From positions 538,493 through 602,492 of the forward strand of contig OX457034.1 in assembly GCA_949752745.1 (NCBI GenBank): DNA of 64,000 nt, written 5' to 3'. Of this stretch, positions 52,355 through 64,000 are shown piece by piece. Source of the stretch: Protula sp. h YS-2021 (taxonomy: Eukaryota > Annelida > Polychaeta > Sabellida > Serpulidae). The notes beneath the pieces were generated by a model, which was not told the DNA's origin, did not search any database, and was given only the letters and a program-made list of their open reading frames with translations. Position 1 is the stretch's first letter; every line of letters starts with the position of its first letter. A program made the position numbers and the translations under genes.

Positions 52355-52441
52355 GTATTTTGATTGGTTACGGCTGCGTGTGGATTTGTGACACACATTA
52401 AGCTGACGTCAGCATATGGATAGCTTCAGCATGGACGAAAA
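52355..52441 (+). promoter_or_regulatory. Candidate promoter and first coding exon
   Basis: An inverted CCAAT box (GATTGGTTA, about 52361), a full CRE palindrome TGACGTCA at 52404-52411, then ATGGACGAAAA (52431-52441) against a perfect donor GTGAGT. A minimal first exon (Met-Asp-Glu) is possible, but the next exon was not found and a 400-bp CT tract follows. Confidence 0.3.
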
Positions 52442-52464
52442 GTGAGTGCAACATTTGTATTACC

Positions 52465-52789
52465 CTAATCTCTCTCTGTCTCTCTCTCCATCACTCTCTG
52501 TCTTTGTCCCTTTCTCTTTCTCTCTCTCCTTCTATCTGTCTTTCTTGCTCTCACTTTCTCCCTTTCTCTCTTTGTTTCTTTTTTACTCTTTAAGCCTCGA
52601 TATCTCTCTCTTTCTTTCTCTCTCAATCGCTGTCTCTGTCTCTCTCTCACTGTCTCTCTTTCTTTTTCTCATTCTTTCTTTCTCTGTTTCCTCCTTTCTT
52701 TCTTTCTCTCTTTTTCTTTCTTGATTCTGTCTTTCTTTCTGTCTCTTTTTCTTTCTTTATTTCTGCCTTTCTTTCTGTCTCTTTTTTCT

Positions 52790-52850
<61 letters not shown>

Positions 52851-52860
52851 TCTCTCATTT
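52465..52860. repeat. Imperfect polypyrimidine (CT)n tract
   Basis: About 400 bp of CT/CTTT repeats. ORFs over it (Ser/Leu/Phe or Arg/Glu/Lys) are artefacts. Confidence 0.95.
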
Positions 52861-55070
52861 ACCCTCACTAACACTGGGAACGATGGTTTCGATCTTCCGC
52901 AGCGACCTAACAAATTTTTATTGTTTTCGTTATTACTATTATTATTATCATTATTGTTATTATTACTGTTTTCATTATTATTATGCACAATCTTGGCTGT
53001 AGAACACTCCATAGCAACTGCGTGACAGTTTATTCAACTCAAAATAAAAGGGTTGTTTTCAAATTGCTATCAATCACTCGTATACGTTATTGCAGAGATA
53101 ACTTTTAAGCAAGTTCATCAGCGTATCATTAACATTGGGTCAGCTGTGTCAAACAGCCATTGAAAATATACAAAACGTGTTATTCTTTCGCTCCCCCACC
53201 CCCTGATGAAACACGTCAACGTTGACAGATCAGTTCATAAACAGTGGCATAGAAGGCAGCACTGCACACTGTTAAAGTGGGAACACAGTTTATAGAATGC
53301 TGTGAAACTTCTGACAAACAACAATAATTAAGAATCGGAATACATCAAAAGGTTATTTTTCTAAACCTTATAAATGTAACAATATGTTATGTTTTGAAAT
53401 GCCCCAAATGTATTTAACCGTTGTAAAATGACGCACTCATATGCATTAAAAGGTTATTCTTTAAATATTTTTAGACACAAAATGGAACAAAATGTCAGAA
53501 GCTGACACGGCCCTGCAGCGTTAAATACATCGCCTGTGGTTCCGCTTTTCAATTTAAAAAAATGCTAGCGCTGTCTCTGTTTAAATTAAAAGTCGCTTCT
53601 ATCTCTTTATTACATTAAATAGTTATTAGTTATGTTCAGTTCTCAATAAAAGAGTAATATGTTTGGAAATATTAAAGCAGGACACGTGGCCGAACAGCCT
53701 CTAGCTGGGAACACGGTGGAAACAAATGCGTCGAATTCTTAACGTTTCTTTTCTGTGTCAACTTTTTGTTTTGTTTTGTTTCGAGTCAAGCAAAAAATGC
53801 AGGTGAGAACTGGCTGTGTTGTAAACAGGCAAAAATGTAACAATTTTACGCAGGGATTTGAAAAATTGAATTGAAAGAGTAAAGCTTCTTTTACTTATTG
53901 CTTATTTGCTCAATGGGGTGGCGTGTGGGTGCTCTGTATGACCCGGGGTGGGCGAAACAGTGTGGGGGAAAAAGGTCGGCTTATTGCTCTTTTGCCCAAC
54001 TGGTGTCAAACTGCTAATCTTTCGTACTTTTAGAAGGGAGGCTCTATTTACACTCTGTTTACTCGATTTGGCCATGACCCTCCTTCCCTTCCCCCTTCCC
54101 CCTTCCCATCCGTAACGTAGCATTATATTTTAATCTCGGTTCTAACTATAAAATTGAAGGAGTATTTGTATTACTTTGTGTACATTGTAGGCAATACAAC
54201 AGGTTATTATATTATCCTAGAATATCTCCTGCACTATAGCCGTATGTCTTAACAAAAAGAAACCACACGCCTTTAATTGTTTTTACTAACCGTCAACGTT
54301 CAAAAATGCAATATCTGTGACTAAAATCGCACTAATAAAAACTCCTCTGTTTTGATAGCGTGCGCTTCTGGAATCACTTTCGCTGTAATCACTCGTGGTT
54401 CGCTTGATTTCATTTCAATGCGACTTTAAAATCGGCACGGAAGTAGAATAATTTCCAGCGACACCCAGTTCCGCATAATAGCATACATGAAGCTGCTTAA
54501 AATTGTGTGTTTTTTCTTTTGCATGTAGTTTTATACAAATAACAGATGTTTAATATGCGTTTATTATTCAAGAGCAGCAAACATAGTACACAAAAACTGG
54601 GAGGGGAACGTGTTATTCATTGGCTGAGAAACACACGGAGGGATCGAAACCAAACATTTATTTTAGAATATTGCGCCTTATTTTAGCAAGAAAAACTAAA
54701 CTGAATGTCATTGCTATAGCGAGCTGAAAAATTGACTGAGCAAATTCTCTTGCTGAAAAGTATAGACTAATTTAAACACCTTCTAAACGCCAAAAATAAG
54801 ACTGGTTGTCGTAGAGTAGCAAGTGCCGGTATTGTAGGGGTGCGGGTGAGAGGATGGATACTAAGGGAATAGCTAGGTCGACTCACTGGACTGGCAAGTA
54901 TTTCCTATTCATCGCAGCTGAATGGAAGTTGAAAGTGTGTTTTGGCTTATTAATAGAGTGGAACTACTTTTTAAATCGATCCACGTTGTGGTTGTACCTA
55001 ACATATAGCTCTCTCCATAGGCCAGCTGTTAAACAACAACGGAAACTAGATGCTGTCAGAGAGCAGCAAT
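52861..55070. other. Region without recognised gene
   Basis: An ATT-rich tract at 52917-52983, otherwise unique AT-rich sequence; no exon recognised. Confidence 0.5.
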
Positions 55071-56660
55071 ATCCCCCGTGAAACCCTAAATATTACCCCT
55101 ATGCAATATCTAAGCTGGACACCCTTCCTTGAAGTCCACTCCGTTTGCATATATGTCGATTTATGACGATTTTTAAAAGCCTGTCATTTTGTCAAACTGA
55201 AACCTTGACGTTGCACATCTTTATACCCTATATGTTGCCTATATGAAATAAGAAAGCTGAATTATGCTTCGTTGATATAGAAGTGGTGTCCACAAAGTCC
55301 TATACATGTGCACATATGTCTATTTTCAACGATTTTCAAAAGCCTGTCAATTTGTCAATTTTGCTTCGATCAAACTGAAACCTTAACGTTGCACATCTTT
55401 ATACCCTATATTTTGCCTATATGAAATATGAAAGCTGAATTATGCTTCGTTGATATAGAAGTGGTGTCCACAAAGTCCTATACATGTGCACATATGTCTA
55501 TTTTCGACGATTTTCAAAAGCCTGTCAATTTGTCAATTTTGCTTCGATCAAACTGAAACCTTGACGTTGCACATCTTTATACCCTATATTTTGCCTGTAT
55601 GAAATATGAAAGCTGAATTATGCTTCGTTGATATAGAAGTGGTGTCCACAAAGTCCTATACATGTGCACATATGTCTATTTTCGACGATTTTCAAAAGCC
55701 TGTCAATTTGTCAATTTTGCTTCGATCAAACTGAAACCTTGACGTTGCACATCTTTATACCCTATATTTTGCCTGTATGAAATATGAAAGCTGAATTATG
55801 CTTCGTTGATATAGAAGTGGTGTCCACAAAGTCCTATACATGTGCACATATGTCTATTTTCGACGATTTTCAAAAGCCTGTCAATTTGTCAATTTTGCTT
55901 CGATCAAACTGAAACCTTGACGTTGCACATCTTTATACCCTATATTTTGCCTGTATGAAATATGAAAGCTGAATTATGCTTCGTTGATATAGAAGTGGTG
56001 TCCACAAAGTCCTATACATGTGCACATATGTCTATTTTCGACGATTTTCAAAAGCCTGTCAATTTGTCAATTTTGCTTCGATCAAACTGAAACCTTGACT
56101 TTGCACATCTTTATACCCTATATTTTGCCTGTATGAAATATGAAAGCTGAATTATGCTTCGTTGATATAGAAGTGGTGTCCACAAAGTCCTATACATGTG
56201 CACATATGTCTATTTTCGACGATTTTCAAAAGCCTGTCAATTTGTCAATTTTGCTTCGATCAAACTGAAACCTTGACGTTGCACATCTTTATACCCTATA
56301 TTTTGCCTGTATGAAATATGAAAGCTGAATTATGCTTCGTTGATATAGAAGTGGTGTCCACAAAGTCCTATACATGTGCACATATGTCTATTTTCGACGA
56401 TTTTCAAAAGCCTGTCAATTTGTCAATTTTGCTTCGATCAAACTGAAACCTTGACGTTGCACATCTTTATACCCTATATTTTGCCTGTATGAAATATGAA
56501 AGCTGAATTATGCTTCGTTGATATAGAAGTGGTGTCCACAAAGTCCTTAGCTTGAAGAGGGGACGGACGGACGGACGGACGGACGGACAGACGGACGGAC
56601 GGACGGACGGACGGACGGACGGACAATCTCAAACCTATATCCCTCCGTTTCACGGGGGAT
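55071..56660 (+). mobile_element. Inverted-repeat element family 3 with internal 179-bp tandem array
   Basis: Perfect 14-bp ends ATCCCCCGTGAAAC and GTTTCACGGGGGAT. Inside are about seven near-identical 179-bp units (CAAAGTCCTATACATGTGCA, CGACGATTTTCAAAAGCCTG, TATGAAAGCTGAATTATGC), then a (GGAC)n tract at 56557-56622. No ORF. About 1.6 kb. Confidence 0.82.
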
Positions 56661-56999
56661 AAATACGACTAGATGTGGGGGAGAAAGGAGTGGTGAAATA
56701 ATTGTCTGATGTACTTTATAAATACCGCTTCAGATAAGCTGGTACTTTCTAACTGTAGTTAAAACAGTTGCAATAGATACCTGAATTTCTTTTAACAACC
56801 GATAACAAAGTGTTATTAAAGTAAGTCATATAAAAAGTAAACAAAATAGAAAATGATAATGTGGTGCTCTCCAATAACAGTTAATAAAATTGCAATAGAT
56901 GACATTGGCTTTCATAATTAAATAAAAAAGTTAACTGCTGTTCTTGATGCACAAACTTAACCCTATTCCTGTTGTAAGCAAGCAGCAACAATGCACTGC

Positions 57000-57630
57000 T
57001 TGCATACGTGCTGCTGAGGAGGGGAAATCACCTGAAAAATCACAAAGGATTGTACGTGGGGCTGAGGAGAGATTACATGACAAATCCCTCAGGATTGTAC
57101 GTAGTGCTAAGGAGGGGAAATTACCTGACAAATCGCTCAGGTTTGTACGTGGTGATGAAGACGGGAAATTACCTGACAAATCACTCGGGATCATACGTAT
57201 TGCTGAGGAGGGAAAATTACCTGAAAAAACCACTCAGGTTTGTACTTTGTGCTGAAGAAGGGGACTTACCTGACACGTCACTCAAGATTATACGTGGTGC
57301 TGAAGAGGGGAAATTACCTGACAAATCACTCGGGCTTACGTGGTGCTGAAGAGGGGAAATTACTTGACAAATCACTCAGGTTGTACCTAATGCCGAGCAG
57401 CAGACATTACCTGACAAATCACTCAGGTTTGTACATGGTGCTGAGGAGGAGGAATTGCCTGATAAATCATTCAGGATTGTACGTGCTACTGAGGGGGAAA
57501 TTGCCTGATAAATCATTCAGGATTGTACGTGCTACTGAGGGGAAAATTACCTGACAAATCACTCAGGATTGTACGTGCTGCTGAAGAGAGGAAATTATCT
57601 GACAAATCACTCAGGATTGTAAACGCTTCT
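57000..57630. repeat. 48-bp minisatellite
   Basis: About 13 units of GTGCTGAGGAGGGGAAATTA plus CCTGACAAATCACTCAGGAT. Sixteen codons per unit (RIVRGAEEGKLPDKSL) keep frames open, but indels shift frame repeatedly. On the minus strand each unit has CAGGTAATT and CCCCTCCTCAG. Confidence 0.92.
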
Positions 57631-58309
57631 TCACCACGTAACATAGAAAGGGTGAAGATGTGCAATGTTTGTCGTGGGACAAATGATTACTGTGACTTAA
57701 CAGACCAATCAGAACAAAGAAATGTATACAAATTTATATATTTATCGAATATTTTGTATGCAAATTAAAACATATTTACAGAGGATGATTCGTAATCGTT
57801 TCTCAGTCCAGGCATTGGCTAGTAATCATACAAAAACTTTCTACGCAGGCTGTCTCTTGATGACAGTCAAGGGTTAACATGTCAGTTACAATGCTTGACT
57901 GGGTCTTCATAAATACGCACACTATTCTTTCCTTTAACATGCTTTAATCAAGTGTATAGATACCAACTTGATATCTGAATAACCAAGCATAAGGTTCTTG
58001 TTTGTAGATTAAACATCAATATTTTATTCTTCTAAATGCTCTGTTCCTGTTTGCTGCGTATAACGTCTTACTGAATGTTCTGTTCCTTTTTGCTGCGTGT
58101 GACTGTCACAAAAGCACTTAGTGAATCACTATTATTATACAGTAGAAATAATAAAAGTCTGAGTGAAAACTACGAATTTGTTGATAGGTTCTTGTTGTGA
58201 GTGCAGTGTAAATGAGTAACTTTAAATTATCCAAGATAAAAAACGAACTTCTTTGCTAAATACTTCACATTTTATAAACACAACAATGCAATTTTATTTG
58301 TTTTTCTTT
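57631..58309. other. Region without recognised gene
   Basis: Unique AT-rich; nothing seen. Confidence 0.5.
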
Positions 58310-58640
58310 TGTGTTGATTTGTGGAGTTGACTTTGTGGTGTTGTCTTTGTGGTATTGATCCTATAGTGTTGAATGTTGTCGTGTTGACTTTGTGGTATTG
58401 ACTTTCTAGTGATGACTTGTTGTGTTGATTTTTAGTGTTGACTTTGAAGTGTGGACTTTTTAGTGTTGACTTTATGGATTGACTCTGCAGTGTTGCTTTT
58501 TGTCATGTTGACTTTTTAGTGTTGAATTTGTGGTATTGACTCTCTAGTGTTGCCTTTGGTCATGTTGACGTTGCAATATTGACTCATAGAGTGACCTTTT
58601 CAATGTTTACTTTCGAAATGTAGACTTTTGCTGCGTTGAC
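58310..58640. repeat. Degenerate short tandem repeat
   Basis: About 18 variable copies of GTGTTGACTTTGTGGT / TTTAGTGTTGACTTT. Confidence 0.85.
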
Positions 58641-60180
58641 ATGTGTAGAGCCGAAAGTAAAGCATGTCAGATTTTGGGTAACTTTAACAATACTTATCTT
58701 AGTTCTGACATTTGTAAAAGTACTTTTCATTGTTGCAAAATGGGGATTTTATCTCGAAACTGCTTTTGCTTTTGCGGATCTGTGGTTTTTTTTGCTGTGT
58801 AATTTACATGCCAAATCCACTTTTAGGGATACCAGATGCTTGTGCCAATATGGATGTAAGAGTTTTAATTCATTTGCAAAAGAAGTAACAACTATATAGC
58901 ATTTTCAATTTTGGGATAGCATTACCCCTCTCCCCTCCTCCCCCTCCCTCACCAACCGTTTGAATATCGCTGATATCGTCATCTTAGAGAAGGTGCAAAT
59001 GTGTTGCAACACCAAAACCTCCATATGAAAAAAGTATACAGTCGTAATAGAAAGTTTTGTTATCGTGTTGAAAAATAAAAACTGTACAAAAATATTTATG
59101 AAGTGTCAGATTAAAATTATCAAATATAACCTAAGGTTAAGTGCTTCTTAAGCATAGTGATTTGATAATTATTCAGTCTCAACTCCGATGCTTGAAATAA
59201 TAAACTGAGAGGGAGTCACATCAAGGTGCATGTTTTACATTAACATGCATGTTTTCTGACATACATGTTTTACATTAAAATGCGTGGGAAATGGAATACT
59301 TTTAGACAATTTCTTTTTGTTTTTGATGACTTAAGCAATTTTTGAAAATATGGATCCAAAATATTCTTCATTGGAGGGATTTTCTAATATGATGCAAAAA
59401 AATATGCTACTGTTTTTTTTAATATTTCCTTGGTTAATATCACTTATACCGAAATAATCTTGCATCCTGGAGGTCACTCAGCTAGCTTTTAAGAAGTCTT
59501 GTAAGTTCGTTATGCATTAAGCTTGTGACTTGTGTAACTCTGTCCCCTCCATCGTCAATCCGTACACCTCATACCAAGTTTTCCATAGTTCACAAGTGAA
59601 AAGATATTCGTGTGTGTCAAATTGTAAACTGATCCAATACAACACTACAGTGTATCTAATAAACCTGCTAAAAAGAATCCAATAGAAAAACCATAAACTT
59701 TTTTCATTCTAGAATAAAACGGGCGTCAAATGAACAACAATTTCGTCGTGTGTGTCTTTATGCTCGAATTAATTTCATTTCAATTTCTTGTTGCCATAAA
59801 GTGTGTATTGGTTGAACTTTTGATGACTTTTGCCATGCATTTTGCACCTTCATTCTAAATAGGGTAAATTAAACGTCTTGTGTGTAAGTCAAACGATACA
59901 CCCGTGTTTTTCTGGCTTCAAACATTGGAGTGGGTCTGTGCGTTTTCTCACCAAAAGGAATATATCATGTTTACTGAGATGGGTTCTTCAGGTTCATTTT
60001 TTCTCCGAAAATGAAATGTCATTTTGGAACATTTAAAATCATATTTGCATGCCTCAGTAATTGCCAGTATGCGTGAATTTGATCTTTGTAACTTTTAAAA
60101 AGATTATAATCGATGAAGATTTATGTGAGTACAATTGTAAACAAAGTCTGTCATTTGTTCACAACTGTTAATTATTTACC
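58641..60180. other. Region without recognised gene
   Basis: Unique AT-rich. A 60-residue hydrophobic ORF near 58636-58899 has no recognised motif and was not called. Confidence 0.5.
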
Positions 60181-60184
60181 GTAG

Positions 60185-60560
60185 TCATGCTGATCTACTA
60201 CAGTACTATTGATCTACTTTAATCATGCTGATCTATTGTAGTCATGCTGATCTGCTATTGTATTGCTAATCATGCTATCTATTGTGGCGATCTAATACAG
60301 TTATGCTGACCAACTCTAGTAATGCTGATCCACCACAGTCATGCTGATCTAATACTGTCATGCTGATCTACTACAGTCCTGCTGATCTACTTTAGTCATG
60401 CTGATCTACTGTAGTCATGCTGGTTTGCTATTATCTCACTAATCTACTATAATCATGCTGATCTATTGTTGCGCTGATCTACTTTAGTCATCGCGATCTA
60501 CTATAGTCATAGTCATGCTGATATACTTTAGTCATGCTGATTTACTATTTTAATACCATG
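60185..60560. repeat. Degenerate 18-20-bp tandem repeat
   Basis: About 18 copies of AGTCATGCTGATCTACTAT with changes. Confidence 0.88.
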
Positions 60561-61620
60561 GTTATATTTTAGTCATACTTGACACCACCAAGTAACTATT
60601 TGCTGTTGATTCATGAAACTTGCTGATTATTTCAGTATTTGAAAAGTACTTGTGAAGTATTTACTGCCGCTGAGGAAGCTCTGGTACTTTTTGGGTTACA
60701 CTTCATACTTCTTCATTTTTGTTCGACGCTACGTGTTTGAACATAATTTGTTTAGCTTGAGGCGAGGGCGAAGACATTGAAAGTCACATCTTGAAAGCAT
60801 TGCCTATTATGTCACAAAAATATGAACTATTCGTACATTTAGCTTGGGACACATTCGCGATAACATTTTAAAGACAGCCGCATTTCATTTAAATGTAGGC
60901 TTATCTAATCTAATCTCAATCTATATGCCATTTCTCTTACCTTTGCCTATTTTAACTAATAGTTCCTAAATTTTGTTATGTAATTTTAAACTTTGCTAAA
61001 GGATGCTAACGCAGGCAAAACATGCGCAATCCATTTTACAGACGTTTCCTTATCACAGGATCTCAATATTTCTTCAAACCAACGCATTTTGGCAAAACAT
61101 TTATAGAGTGCACTTTCAGTTTATAAAATTCACAAATATGCTGACAAAAAGGCAGATCAAGTTTCCATTATCTCGATTTAAAATCTGCATTACTTAAAAG
61201 ACTTCGTGATTTTAGAGATGCCATTTTTAAGGGTTTAGTTTGCCTCGCTATAAGAAAAATGTGTAAACTTTATATTACCTTGATATAACAATAATTGGAA
61301 GACATTCTAAATGAGACACAAAACATCGCTTTTATTAAAATATTATACACTAAAAAGCAATACAAACTACAAGCTTACAAACAAATAGCGAAAAGTTTTG
61401 GAAAATATAAACTGCAATTTTACAGCTTTTATCTTTTAGAGCACGTAGTATTAATAGTAAGTGTATGGGTTGGCTGGCGGGTGTGGGTTCACTGGCGGTT
61501 GTGGGTTCACAGGCGGGTGCGGGTTCACTGACGGGTGAACAGTGAACATTTTTCACTGCAACCCATATATAAAGCACATATATTACAGCCTAAGCGGAAT
61601 ATCGATCGTTCCACCCACAG
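60561..61620. other. Region without recognised gene
   Basis: AT-rich unique sequence; a short GGCTGGCGGGTGTGGGTTCAC repeat at 61470-61530. Confidence 0.5.
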
Positions 61621-61624
61621 TACG

Positions 61625-62225
61625 TGTGAACTGTGAGCTTGTTACATCGCTGGATAACCAGCTCCTCAGCTGCAAGCTTGTTACATCGCTGGATAACCAG
61701 CTCCTCAGCTGCAAGCTTGTTACATCGCTGGATAACCAGCTCCTCAGCTGTAAGCTTGTTACATCGCTGGATAACCAGCTCCTCAGCTGTAAGCTTGTTG
61801 CATCGCTGGATAAGCAGCTCCTCAGCTGTAAGCTTGTTACATCGCTGGATAACCAGCTCCTCAGCTGTAAGCTTGTTACATTGTTGGATAACCAGCTCCT
61901 CAGTTGTAAGCTTATTACATTGCTGGATAACCAGCTGCTCAGCTGCAAGCTTGTTACGTCGCTGGATAACCAGCTCCTTAGCTGTAAGCTTGTTACATCG
62001 CTGGGTAACCAGCTCCTTAGCTGTAAGCTTGTTACATCGCTGGGTAACCAGCTCCTCAGCTGTAAGTTTGTTACATCGCTTGATAACCAGCTCCTCAGCT
62101 GTAAGCTTGTTACATCGCTGGATAACAAGCTCCTCAGCTGTAAGCTTGTTGCATCGCTGGATAACCAGCTCCTCAGCTGTAATGTTGTTACATCGCTGGA
62201 TAACCAGTTCCTCAGCAGTACTATT
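61625..62225. repeat. 39-bp minisatellite
   Basis: About 15 units of GCTTGTTACATCGCTGGATA plus ACCAGCTCCTCAGCTGTAA. Thirteen codons per unit (LVTSLDNQLLSCK) leave three frames open for 180-258 codons. The contents of the ORFs are entirely repeat-derived. Confidence 0.95.
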
Positions 62226-63077
62226 TACACTGCGAGCTTCAGTTTTTTTTCATTGCTTTGGGCTTTGAGTATAAATCAACATTTACTTATTAACACTTCT
62301 CTTACACACATGATTTAAATTATCATTTACTCCTGAATTAGACATATTTTTGAAGGGAATAAACCTAGAGATCTTACATATAACCCGACACCCTCCAATC
62401 ACGCGATTCTCTTGTGTTTACTAGGCCTCAGTCCTATAATTCTATGTTATGTTTATGTTGCCTTTATCGTATAAGAGAACAAATTCAAGAGTGGAAAAAA
62501 AGAGTAGTATTGCGGGAATTCTTCGTAAAAGGGCCCGAATTACAATGAAACTGAAACGGCATTTTATTCCTACTTGTTCGTGACCTTGTATTTCAAGGTC
62601 AAGTGTTACATCACATGTATTTCAAAAGCCGTTTAAGATTTGATTTAGACTTTTTAACTATAAGTATAATAATAAGATATGGGAATTTTTGTCGTGGAAA
62701 ATTAAAACAGGTTAATTGAATGCCGGTACACTGTGTTACTTGTACTTTTATGTACCTGCACATTGCTGTAGATAGACAATCGTACACTTGCACACTGAAT
62801 TACTTTCACTTTTATGTACTTGCACACTGGTGCAGATACACACTCGTACATTTGCATACTGATATGCTTTCAAACTTCTGTACTTTCACATTGGTATACT
62901 TGCACATTGGCGTAGTTACACAACGGTGTACTTGCACATTCGCAGTCTCACATAGAACTGCACTTCCCTACACGGTTACTTTTCACCTCAACCGCCAGGT
63001 TCCCCCTCCCTCTCCCCCTTTCCCCGTAGGCACAGATGGTCAGTCGCATCACACGCTTTTGGCAACGGTTCTTTTGC

Positions 63078-63082
<5 letters not shown>
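62226..63082. other. Region without recognised gene; weak repeats
   Basis: Degenerate copies of GTACTTGCACATTGG at 62720-62950; otherwise unique. Confidence 0.55.
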
Positions 63083-63149
<67 letters not shown>

Positions 63150-63210
63150 CGCTTCTTATATAGCGCACATATCATAAGCATGTTCATGACACTTTACAAA
63201 TATACATAAA
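63083..63210 (+). repeat. (ATT)n microsatellite with SINE-like tail
   Basis: About 22 ATT units, then ATATCGCTTCTTATATAGCG and CATGACACTTTACAAATATA, a block often joined to ATT repeats in invertebrate dispersed repeats (from memory). Confidence 0.6.
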
Positions 63211-64000
63211 CTTTTCATAATTGCAACTATAATAAGAAATTCTATCTAAACCACACGTCACTACACGTCACAAGTGATCCTGAGTGTCATTCACAATGTA
63301 TCGCATCGACCTTACGGAGCTTTGTAATACCACAATGTCCCTCCTTATCCCATCTAAAGCAATATTTAAAAAAAATTGCTATATGCTTTGACGTTAAAGT
63401 AAAAAATAACAAAACGATTTAGCAATTTGTCAGTTTAATTACATGCTTTTAATTTTTTTAAAAATTGTGTAGAAGTGATAACCCGCTGACAAAATGTGCC
63501 ATAATTGTCATTTCATCAATGACAATGACCTTCAAGATATATGTGTCGGTTTTAAAATGTCATGCATGCTTGCGTTCTAGTTCTTGATCGTAAGGTCGAA
63601 GCAAGGATTCTTCAAGGATTCCGTTGTCATATCTTACGGTTTGCATCATAATTAACTTGTCTTTTCTCCTAAAGAGTGACTAATTGGCCTCCATTTTCTT
63701 TTCAGTAATTTGGTATGCTTATTTCGATGATGGAAATCTCGGGGTCTTATCTAAAATCTCAGTATTAATCTCGTACCTGATCTCGACATTTCTCGTTTAA
63801 AAAATCTGAAAAAAAAAAATGCAGACAAAAATAACTGCAAAAATGTTCCCTCTTTTTTTCTTTTTTTTTTTAAGTTGAACATTTTTAGTATAGAAATTTG
63901 TCAACAAACTTGCACTATCTGCAGTTATAGTAAATGTATGGAGATTGGCTGGTGATAGAGTAAATGTTTTTTCTGTACATGTGCAGACTGGTTGCTGTTA
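63211..64000. other. Right-edge region without recognised gene
   Basis: AT-rich unique sequence to the window end; nothing seen. Confidence 0.5.

Noticed and set aside
58636..58899. 87-codon hydrophobic ORF as a membrane protein
   Set aside because: No motif, no splice sites that place it in a gene, and similar chance ORFs are frequent here.
61542..62318. 258-codon plus, 211-codon plus and 181-codon minus ORFs
   Set aside because: All are repeat translations of a 39-bp unit; three frames open at once argues against coding.

Overview
The window is animal (metazoan) nuclear DNA: exons are short and bounded by GT/AG splice sites, introns are long, and the rest is dominated by micro- and minisatellites, tRNA-derived repeats and small inverted-repeat elements. 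No bacterial or viral gene was recognised. The two genes that could be read match animal families (TBC1D24 and SLC5). The repeat style suggests a marine invertebrate. From memory, lancelet (amphioxus) genes have been reported with minisatellites at exon-intron junctions, so a cephalochordate is worth testing, but the species is not established here.

Layout. 1.9-12.2 kb, minus strand: seven consecutive exons of a TBC1D24-like gene (TBC domain plus linker). The TLDc half is expected beyond the left edge and the first coding exon is uncertain. Its introns hold three copies of one inverted-repeat element, two copies of another, a tRNA-derived SINE, a transposon-like ORF fragment and several tandem arrays. 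13.1-19.1 kb: intergenic between two divergently oriented genes, with a 645-bp inverted-repeat element and duplicated tRNA-like units. 19.1-32.0 kb, plus strand: an SLC5-family sodium:solute symporter (SLC5A8/SLC5A12/SLC5A6-like) with 16 visible exons. About 70 residues, including the TM8 sodium-site region, are missing where a 200-N scaffold gap sits, and one exon carries an apparent one-base deletion in a G run. 32-64 kb: no confident gene. It holds large minisatellites (42-bp at 33.0-35.3 kb, 60-bp at 35.6-36.3 kb, 43-bp at 48.9-51.2 kb, 179-bp inside an inverted-repeat element at 55.1-56.7 kb, 48-bp at 57.0-57.6 kb, 39-bp at 61.6-62.2 kb), two copies of a hairpin-ended repeat, and two weak candidate first exons.

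The most interesting pattern is that tandem or local duplications in both genes repeatedly include gene boundaries: splice donors (SLC5 exon 9; the candidate first exon of the TBC1D24-like gene; a copy of its exon 4 end; a copy of SLC5 exon 10), splice acceptors (SLC5 exon 8; an array resembling the acceptor of TBC1D24-like exon 2), and the SLC5 stop codon, which opens a 27-bp array of in-frame stops. By rough tally about a quarter of the window is tandem repeat. The two genes have no obvious functional link (synaptic/vesicle traffic regulator versus membrane transporter).
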